Shown piece by piece: positions 50,931 through 61,100 of a stretch of DNA of 63,992 nucleotides. The notes under the pieces were generated by a model, which saw only the letters and a list, made by a program, of their open reading frames with translations, was not told where the DNA came from and made no database searches. Both the position numbers and the translations under genes were made by a program. The stretch is from Blepharisma japonicum (Eukaryota; Ciliophora; Heterotrichea; Heterotrichida; Blepharismidae), in contig CATKHK010000140.1 of assembly GCA_949751835.1 (NCBI GenBank), forward strand, positions 1 through 63,992, in the 5' to 3' direction. Every line of letters starts with the position of its first letter. The first letter of the stretch is position 1.

Positions 50931-52121
50931 TAATTAAATTGTAATATTTTAGGTAATCCTTCTGATTTGATAAATTATACATCAATAAATACAAATATAA
51001 TAATTGATTACTTATATTCTTCCAAGCATTTTATACTTATAATAAGAAATCTCTTAGAGAGTATGTCTCTCCTGCTATTAAAATTAATGAGATATTTGAT
51101 TTGGGGGGCTAAGTAGATTAGAGTTTAATTTTATCAATTTTTCATCAAAATATATTTTTAGGTAATATTTTACTTACTTAACTATCAATTTTAATAACAG
51201 TTATCAGATAATGATAAATGCTACAAAATGGGCTTGGATTTATGCAGAAATTCAAAAGATTGAGAAGTTTAGCATCTTGAATGCTACTGAGAACGTATGC
51301 AGCCTAAAATTAAATCTCAAAAAATTGAGAACATTGACAATTTAATAATAATTTACCCTTAAGAGAAAAGCCGCAGATCAGAATGACAAAATTGCAGCAT
51401 TAAAAATTATAGATAGCTGCATCAGAAGTAAGTAATTATGTTTTCCTTCTACTAGTGCCGAAGCACACAAAATCATTACATGATGAATTTATTTATCTAA
51501 TAATGTTTTAAATTTGTCTCCTTGACCTGCAGCTTTTTATCTTAGGATTTTTCTAATCTTTAGGTTCAACTTCTTTTGAATATCACATAAATTATGTCTA
51601 TGCATCGCTTTACCAGACTTTTTGGAATAAATAGTACACTAGCGATATATTTTTAATTAATAATGATTAATTTTATGCTGTCTTTAAGTTAGCATGAATA
51701 ATTGATTGAAATTTTCTATTAATCTTAGTAAACAACTATAATGGATGTTCCATGTGCACTTTAATCAATTTGCAATTAAAAAATATTGATGAAGTCTGAT
51801 TGCTTGGATCAAAATAGATTGATAGCTATCGTAATGATAATTTAAGTGCAAGTAGTGGAGCTTTAAATTTTGGTAAACTAAAAAATTTCCAAAATAGCAT
51901 TTTGCGATTACTCTCAGATTAAAAGTTGCATATTCAAATGATAGAAACGCAGTATAAAGAATTATCAAAATTGCTTTTTTATTAGAGAATTCATCCTCAT
52001 AAGCTTATTTATTTAGGTTTATTAATTAGCATCAGAAAACACAATATTTAGTGCCTAAGCACTATAACTATTAGCAATAATGATTAAGTCTTTTTTTAGT
52101 CTCAAATTATTTAAAATAATT
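50931..52121. other. decayed intergenic region with a second dynein-like relic
   Basis: About 1.2 kb. On the minus strand near 51500-51640 a degraded stretch (RCIDIIYVIFKRSW then LEKS) is alignable with the dynein relic at 49690. The rest shows no gene, RNA or repeat. Confidence 0.4.
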
Positions 52122-55100
52122 CTATCAATAACGTAGTTTATAATGAGCAATGGCACGCCAATTACCAATTTTCGTTAAAATGTTCTTACAAACTAAGTCT
52201 GTTAGATCATTAGCCGAATAATTTTCAGAAAACTTTACTTGGCCTTTAGTCCTCTCAACAATTCTGCTATGTATAGCTCCTTCTTGACTATTATTATAAA
52301 TCGCATGCACTGGGATTTGTTTTTCTACAATTTTTTCTAATTCTTTATTAGCATCCATTATATTGATAAATTTTGAATTAGCTTGAATAGACTCTCTGCC
52401 TCTTTGTTGCCTATTTTCATTAGTAAAATCACCAAGTAATATCACTTGAGAAATTTTATAATTTCTAATGGCTTTATTTGCGTACCATAACCCCAGCTCT
52501 ACAGCTCCATTTGTAAACCCATCCTCAGGACAGATATTTCTTAAAAAATCGTCAATAGTTTCAGGATTTTTTGCCCATGGGGAAATTTGCAGTATTTTAT
52601 CATCATTAAAGTTATAGTCTCTGTAAACACAATACTGAAGTTTGAAATATTCAGGAATCATTTCATTTGCTGGCAAAACATTTGAAAGTCTTGAAAATAT
52701 TGTCCCCACTGTATTTTTTGCTACTTGCAATGCTTTCTGCCCAGCGTTCATTATAATAATTATCCTTGAAACTTCTACACTGCTAAGCCCTAAGCTAGCT
52801 TCTAATAAGAATTCTTTAGCACTTCTTTTATCATTTTGCTCAATACTATCTATATATTCCATTGATCTATCGTGTTGAGCTTTAGCCATTTTTACAGCAT
52901 CAGACCTAATTTGGTTTTTTTGCATATTAAAGTTGTCTCTTTGTGTATTTATATATTCATAAAAATTTGCTTTTATTATCATATATTTCATAAGTCAGCT
53001 GGAAATATTATAGGATTCAAGATCTGTGTCTAACAGAACCATACTGTATGATCCTTTCTGCCCTTGTCTTGCTGTTCTTCCCTTAATCTGAGTTTCTTCT
53101 GATCTACTTTCTGCAAGGAATGTTTGAATTACATGAACTCCTCCGCTTTTCTTAATTTCTTTGTTTAGACATATAAAATCAATTCCTCGCCCAAAAGCTC
53201 TGGTCAATAATGTGACTGTATTTGGAATTGTTGCTTTTTTAATCAGCATAGCTCTCACTTTTGAATTTAATGCCTCAGATTCAGTGATCAGCTGAATTTT
53301 ATAGGGATTTTTTATATTTAGATTATTATGAAATTTCTTTAATTTGTCCTCGTCTTCGAAAAAAACAAAAACAGCTCTTCTGCCCTCTTTTTTCTCTTCA
53401 ATTTGTGTCTCAATTTCTTTCATAATTGCGTTGTGGTAGTTATCTTGGTTTTCTACATGAACATCCTTTTCGCTCCTAAAAACATTATTATTTTTTCCAT
53501 AAACGGATGGCATAAAGGTGCTTATTTTAATATTATATTCATTTTCTATGATATTTTTTTTATAGGATTCCAAAGTTTCCAAAGTGCCTGTAACTCCCAT
53601 AACATAATTGAACTTGCGAGGAATTTCTGCATATGAGTAATTACCACAATAGACTATAAGATAAATATTTTTTTCTAAATCTGCTTGAGTGATTTTCCCC
53701 TTTTCTTTTTCTTTATAGTAGGCAAATAATGTTTCGTATCCATGTGTGAGATAAGTTACATATTCATCGTGCTCTTTGTAGGCAATTTTACCATCTTGAA
53801 CTATGTATTCATGAGCATTGAATTTATTTACATCTCTCACCATCATTCTGGCAGCCCTTTCAAAGAGAATTTCAAAGCCTGGAAACTCTCTAGAAAAGTT
53901 ATTATATACACTTGTATTTAGCAGCTCATCAATTTTAATTGTCTCTCTGCTGTTTCATATATAATCTGCCAATTCTTTAAGTTTAGAATGTTTCATTCAT
54001 CCAGTAGGGTTATAAGTGTTTCCATAAAAAGATTCGGAAAAGAAAACATCAACTTCATCTATCAAGAGTGCTGTAGGTCTGTCTGCTTTTTCATTAGTCT
54101 TTTCCCTCATTTCTCCTGTCTTTATTAAATTTTCTGCAATTTCTCTAATATCTCCATGACTGTTGATAAAATTATTACAAAGTGTTCCGAAGGTTCCATA
54201 CTGTATCCAATCATTAATTCCTAGATCTGCATATAAATCTTTAAAATAATCTAAATCTCGATTGCTTAAATAAGAGCTGTAGCAGGCGCAGTATGTGTTA
54301 AATCCTATTAAAGCTAGAATAGAGCATAAAAATGCCAATGTAATTGATTTTCCTTCGCCAGTAGGGATCTGTACTAAATTATTTCCAAAGATCGTGCCTT
54401 CTGTGTAGCCAATGCCAAGCATACGGAATATTGAAAGAACCTGTATTACATGAGGTTTGAAAATTGAACTTTTCTGTGCTTCATCCTCGTCTTTCTGACA
54501 TTTTTCTTTGTTTATAAGCCCCCAAAGATTTGCAAGATAAGCCAAAAGTTCTGGATAAAATTCTTTTAATTGAACTAAGTTTGGATTTAAAGAGTCGACA
54601 GTTAAACTACTTGAATAATTCTTTATTTCTCCAACTATTTCATTTATAGCACCACGAACTCTCTTTTTTAATGAAATTTCCCAAAATTTGGTCCGAATCT
54701 CTTCAAATTTTTTAGAGTAGTCATCATATTTTCTACGCAGTTCTTCCTTATTTATATTTACCCCTTTGATATTTTCCAATGCAAAATTTATTCCTTGTTC
54801 CTTTGTTTTTTTATTCCATTTTTTTTCCATTTCTGCTTTAAAAAATTTGTGCTCAAAAATTATACCAAGACCTAGCCCACTTGGATCTGATTCAAGGTTT
54901 TCAGTGATTTTTACTAACAGTTTTTTATCTTTGAATCTTTCAAAAAATATGTCTATGCATTCATCCATATCTTTTTTTAATCAAGGAAAGTTATTGGAAA
55001 TGTCTTTTATTTTAATCATATCATCTGCTATTTCTTTCGAGTTTGTTGAGTTTTCTGCCCTACTTTTTAAATTCTTTGCTTTGTCAACAATCTTCGTTTT

Positions 55101-58100
55101 AAGATTTCAAACAGTCTCATTTCAATTAAGACCTTTGATTGTTAAATTTTTCTCAAAATAAGCCAAGACGCTATAATAAGTTTGTATTTCTTCAAAATCT
55201 ATATTCTCTTCATTAATCAAATACTCAGCTCTATCTACAATTTTATTTATTTCGCAGGACAAATAATCAAAAGCTGCATTTTTTGATTCCTCAAAATTGA
55301 TAACCTCTAAATAATTTTTTAATTCTTCATATCTTATTAATTCATTTCATTTATGTTGAATTTCATTGGAAAGTTCTCCAAATAATGCAGGATGTTTGAT
55401 TTTTGAAAAGTCAATATTTAGGTCACTTGATTTCTTAACTTCTTCACGTAAGTTCATTACATAAAAAGAAAAAGGATGGATTTCCAAGGTTTTTTGATAA
55501 TCATCATACAGTGTATCATCTTTATGCTTTTTCAAAAATTCTTGAAAAATATATAAAAAGGCATCTCATTCTTCGATTTTTTTTAAAATTATATTGCATT
55601 TGTGAAAATTGTTTGAGTCTTCGAACTCTTTATAATCTTGATATAATTTTTTATAAAAGTTTGAAATGTTAGTCAGCATCTCTGCAATGGCGGGATTGAC
55701 ATCAAAAATATCAGAGTATTTTGGGTCTTTCTTAAATTCCATAAAAGCTGAATAAATTTTGAATGCCTCTACCAGCTCTTCACTCTTGTTTTTGCTGTTA
55801 ATATTTTTCAGGGTGTCCAAAGTACTCTTGATTAATTTATCAATCGCCTGAGAAATTTCTAAAAGAGTTGTTTCACTGTTATTTATTAAATCTTTTATTT
55901 CATCTTTTGAGGTTAAAATTGGTGCTTTATTAAAAACTTTATGCCAGTCTTTGTTCAAAAGAGCCGAATATATTTCAGTTTTAGCTGAAGTTAAAATTCC
56001 TTTCAGTTTATTTTCTGCGTACTCCTTGACTGATTGATTTTTCTGTTCATTTAATTCGCGAAGTATTTTGCACAATTCGCTAATGTTTTCATCTTTTGAT
56101 AGATTATCAATTTTATTTCTATTTTCCTCATTTTGTCTTTTTATGATTGATTTCAAATTTTTGACCAAAGTCTCCACATTTTCTTTAATCTTTTTAGGCA
56201 AAAAGCCTAAAATAGAAGTAATTTCATTAATGACTATTTTTTTTTCTGGATGATTTTTATTTTTGAATTCATTTTCAGCTGTTTTAAGCTTTTCATTAAT
56301 AAAGCCAATAATTTGATTTAGAGCCTTTTCATAAACCTCATAATTATTGACAGCTTCTTCAACCTCCAGAATTTGAGGGACCTTTTTAAGATCCTTAATT
56401 TCGCACGTTTCTATACTCTGTTTAAGCTTTGATAGTAAACTATCAATCTCCTTTCTAACTTTTTTTATTTCTAAAGGAATAATTTTTCTGTTGAGATTTT
56501 TATTCAGATCTTGGATATCTTTTATTTTTTCTTCAGCTTCACGGAATTTAAAGTCTCGAATGTCAATTGTAATTGAATTGAGAAATTCCATAATTTTACC
56601 TTGGAAAATACAGTTGGTATCTTCTTCAAGCTTTTTAAGTGCTTCCCTTTTAGATGGGTCAAACCAAGTATAAATTTTGCTTTGTTTAGCTAAATTGACC
56701 TTATCAATATTTTCAACAAATTTAGCTATTTGAGATTGGTCAAGCTTAGAGTTGTTTAAATTTGAAGCAATTTCTTTTACATTTGTTAATATTGATTCAA
56801 TGATATATTGTAATCGATCTTTAAAAGTGTCTTTATTTTTTTTTAGAGTTTCTTCATCAAGGCATGCTATCATATGGTTTAAATTGTCAAAGCTGTGATT
56901 TTTAATTGCTTTTCGTATTCCTTTGCATGTGTGGCTAATTTGTGTCCTTAGATTTTTTTCATACTTAGCTGAAAGTGATTTAAAATTATCATTAACAATA
57001 GCAAATTCAGTGGCTATAACTAATAATGATGACATTCTTTGAATACTGTTTTTATCAATAAGTCTAAGCTCTTCATTAAGGATCTCGCCCAATTCATCAA
57101 GTTTGATGTAATATATCCTACAGTCACTCTCTATATTAAAATCTCTCGAAAATGAGGGAGATTTTGTGATAAATAATGATATTTCTTTAAAGCTCAAGGC
57201 GGTTTGATGAGAAGACGTTTTTATTGACTTGGAAGCAGTAAACTGTTCATCCAGGATTTCTCTTGGAGCGCTACTGAAGTATTGGGCTAAAGTATCAAGA
57301 TTTCTTTCATAAAGCTGTTTTAAATGTTCGAGAATACTTTTAGAAATTGCTTCAGTTGTTATATATAGATCAGGAATTTTTTTGCACTCTTCAATATACT
57401 GATACGAATTTTCTATTTTATCAATATCAATATAACCTTCTTCCAGCCTCTTATTGAAATTTTGAATAAAATTTTCAATTTCTTTTATTTTTTTATCTAC
57501 ATCTCCTATGTTTTTAAAGCCACTATTTTTAACAATTCCTTCAAGTTTCTCTGCACTTTCTTTTGCTTCTTCGCCTTGAGTGTATTTAAGTCTGAATTCT
57601 CTCAATTCCTCAAGTTCTTCATTTCCTCTCTCAAAGTCTTGCAATTCAGGGTTAAGCTCTCTCTTAATAAATATAAGTGATTCATTTACTCTTATTTTAA
57701 ATATTTCAATAATTTTTTCATCACAATTTTCCACTAGAGGAATAAATTCTTTAAATTGTGCAATTTCTCTCATTTTTTGAACAATAGAGTATCCTTTAGA
57801 TACATTAAGAGGAAACTTATATCCTAAGTCAGTATTTTTTAATTCATCTGAGAGTTTATCGATAAAAAGTTTAATTTCTTTTTCGACTCCTGAAAGTATG
57901 TTGCTGTATTTTCCTTCTCTGAACTTTTTAATTCATTTTGCTGACTCAAGAAAAGTGAGGCAGTAACGCAGCGGAGCAAAGTCCACAGAATCATCTGAGT
58001 GTGTGAAAGATTTAATAATCTCTTTTGCTTTTCTCTTGTAATATTTTATCTTTTCTATTAAGGAATTAAGAGTTTCTCGATAAGGAGCAGCTATAACACA

Positions 58101-61100
58101 CTCTATATCTGAAACTTCCATTAATAAAACGAATTCATCAAATTTGGCTTCTAATCTAGAGATACTATATATTGTATCACTATTTATAATTGCTAAAACG
58201 TATTTTTTAGAGTTTTTGAAATATACTTGGTACTCTTTCTTAATTGAGAATAAAAATTTGTCAATTTTATTTTTAGTTATAAGTTCACGCAAACCATAAA
58301 CATCTAAAGCTTTTTTTATAATTGAAATATTTAATTTAAGTGCTTCAATATCACTTTTTTCAATGCTTCCTTTATTTAATGGAGCAATTGAGTTTTTATA
58401 TAGCATTGTTATACTTGAAATAAATTCATTTTTTAAAAGATTAAGTCTCTCATCTAAATTTGCATAGTCCAAGTGCCCATGGGCAATTTCTAAATATCTC
58501 TCTGTTTCAAAAATATTAGTAGCAAATTTTTCGAAATTTTTATTTTTTAAATCTTCATTTCCAGATGTTAAGAAATTTTCAATAAAATTTACATGTTTAT
58601 TGCAAAGTTCTTTATAAAGATGAGCTACTTCTTCAAATGATTTGTCTAAAATTTTACAATTGTTTAGCTGAGTCCTCAAAATATTACCATCAACTTTAAA
58701 GTCGGGCTGATAAAGACTTGGCTTCTTGATATTTTCTAACATTTCATCTGAAGAAGGTGTTTCCTCTTTCGAATGATTTTTTCTAATGTTGTCTCATATT
58801 TTTAGAGCTGTATAAAATTCTTTATATTGCTTTATAGTATTTTCATCTAAGGTTCCATTACTGTCTACAATTCTATTAAATTCTGAAATTTGTTTGTCAG
58901 ATATTTTCTTAGTACTTTTGATCGCTGATTTAACATATTCACTATATTTAGGCTTAAATTCTTTAAATAATTCCCCAATGTATTTAAGCTCATCCAATTT
59001 ATATCTGATCATTTCATAGTCAAGAGAATTGAGTGCTTTGTCAATTTCTGATTTACTAAAAGCAACTTGGTCTTCTACTAAATATTTTGAGTCATCGGTG
59101 AAAAATCTTTGAAAGGCATTTTTTGGGTCAAAAATTGGATCTCTCTCCATTATTTTCCTAATTAATTCTTCTGGATTGCCTTTAACTGGATTAATTATCA
59201 AAGCTCCATTTCTTGTTTTATCTCTTATATCTTTCAAAATATGAATAAATGCTTCATCTGAATTTTTTTGGTTAATTATCGAATTTACTTTTCCATATAT
59301 GTTTGAAGCTTCTCTCTTATTATACTTTGTAAAAGCATATGTAAATGAGACACTATATTTATTGAAATCAGTAATGAGTCTTCCTAAAGTATGAGCAAGT
59401 TTCTGAACTCCTTCAAATCGATCTCCTTCAGTTTTTGAGCTTAGCAAAATTAATAGTCTTACACTTCGACATTTTTTTACATACTCAACAATGCTTATTG
59501 TGTTTGCCATGTCCACTTCTGCTCCATTTGTATCCATTAATCCTGGAGTATCGCATAAGTAAACAATCTCTCCATTAGCTAATTTTATGGCAATAGGTGT
59601 AATATATCTCGTTTCTGATTGAGAACGAGATGAAATTATCGTATTATTTAATGCACGGTTTCGTATAATAGTTGCTTTAATGTCTCTTATCCCATCTTCC
59701 AGAACATACTCCATTTTAGAGCCACATAGAAAATGGGTTGTCGTTGATTTTCCTGAGCCTGTAGCTCCAATTAGCAAAATAATGTCTTTATTTTCTAAAT
59801 CCCCAGAATTTTTGACTGATCTTTTAATTAAACGCTCCATCTCCTTTACATTAAGAGATCTATATTCTTTCAGGATGATTTTTGTTTCTTGAATCAAACT
59901 TTCTCATTCTTGATTTTCAAAATAACTTTGAAAGTTTTTAGAGACATCTTTTCCATTTTGCTGTAAAAACTCAACAAAATTGTTGAATTCTTCATTAGGA
60001 TCTATAACTTCTATTTTCCTGTGAACGTCTAACTCTGGGTCAAAATTATAGGTTTTATAATAGGAATAGCACAAAATACTGCTAAGACATTTTTCAGCAC
60101 AAAATGGCATAGCTTTGATATCATCAATCAACTCTTCTATGACGTCAATCTTTTTTTGAGTTTCCATTTCTATAGACTCTATAGCCGATAAAGATTTTGA
60201 GTTTATCATATTGTCATCGGAATGTAGCAATTCAAAATCAACAAGTTTCTCTTCTTCGAAATTTACAACATCCTTTTTAATTTTTTGGTTCTGCGAGATA
60301 GATCTGAAACTATGTTTGGTTAATCCCTTTCTAAGTTCATCAGCCTCAGCTATGTTTATTTCTGGCTCTACTTTTCTTGCCATATCTAAAATCTCACTAG
60401 TTTTCCCCACAAATATCATATCAATAGAGTTTCTCAATTCGTTTTCCATATTCTCAACTGCACAAATCATCCCATATATGTGAGAATCTGCATATAAGCT
60501 GCTATGAGTTGCTACCGTTTCTTGGTTTTGCCTTGTTACGCTCCCATTTAATTCAAGCCTTCCAGTAACTGGGTCGTTGATTATCATTTGCAAAAATAAA
60601 GTCGTGATTATTTTATAAGTTATAGTCTGACTTTCAGAGTCAAGCTTTGCAGTGACTAAGTTCGTGGATCCCCAAGTTCCCATTTCAGAAATCCCTGCAG
60701 CTCCTAGATCTTGTTTGACTAGAAAAGCTCCTGCAAATTCATTAGAGTTTGTATCCCACAGGTAAACTGATGAAATTCCTGCATCATAATAGAGGTCCCT
60801 ATATTCATCAAAGATCTCATTGGCTTTTAGTTCTACTTGGCGAAGCTCTGCAGAAGGAAAGTGGCCTTCTGATAAAGGAGGTTGATAACTGTTACTATAA
60901 GGAGATCTGTATGAGTCTTTGTCACGATTTAATTCACAGAGAATAAATTGTTTGCCTGTTCTTTCGCATACTCCAAGCTCTAATGGCTTATCAGCACTTT
61001 GGTAGACTTGATCAACTATTTCTTCATTTTCAATTAATTTACAGATGCCATCAAGACTCTCTTCACAGGCAGAAGGCGGCATTCTTCTCATGAGTCCAAG

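Noticed and set aside
59898-59903. Boundary between two separate genes (capping-protein part and GTPase part)
   Set aside because: Only a TGA (Trp) separates the two stretches; they are in the same frame with no TAA or TAG, so one gene is the simpler reading.
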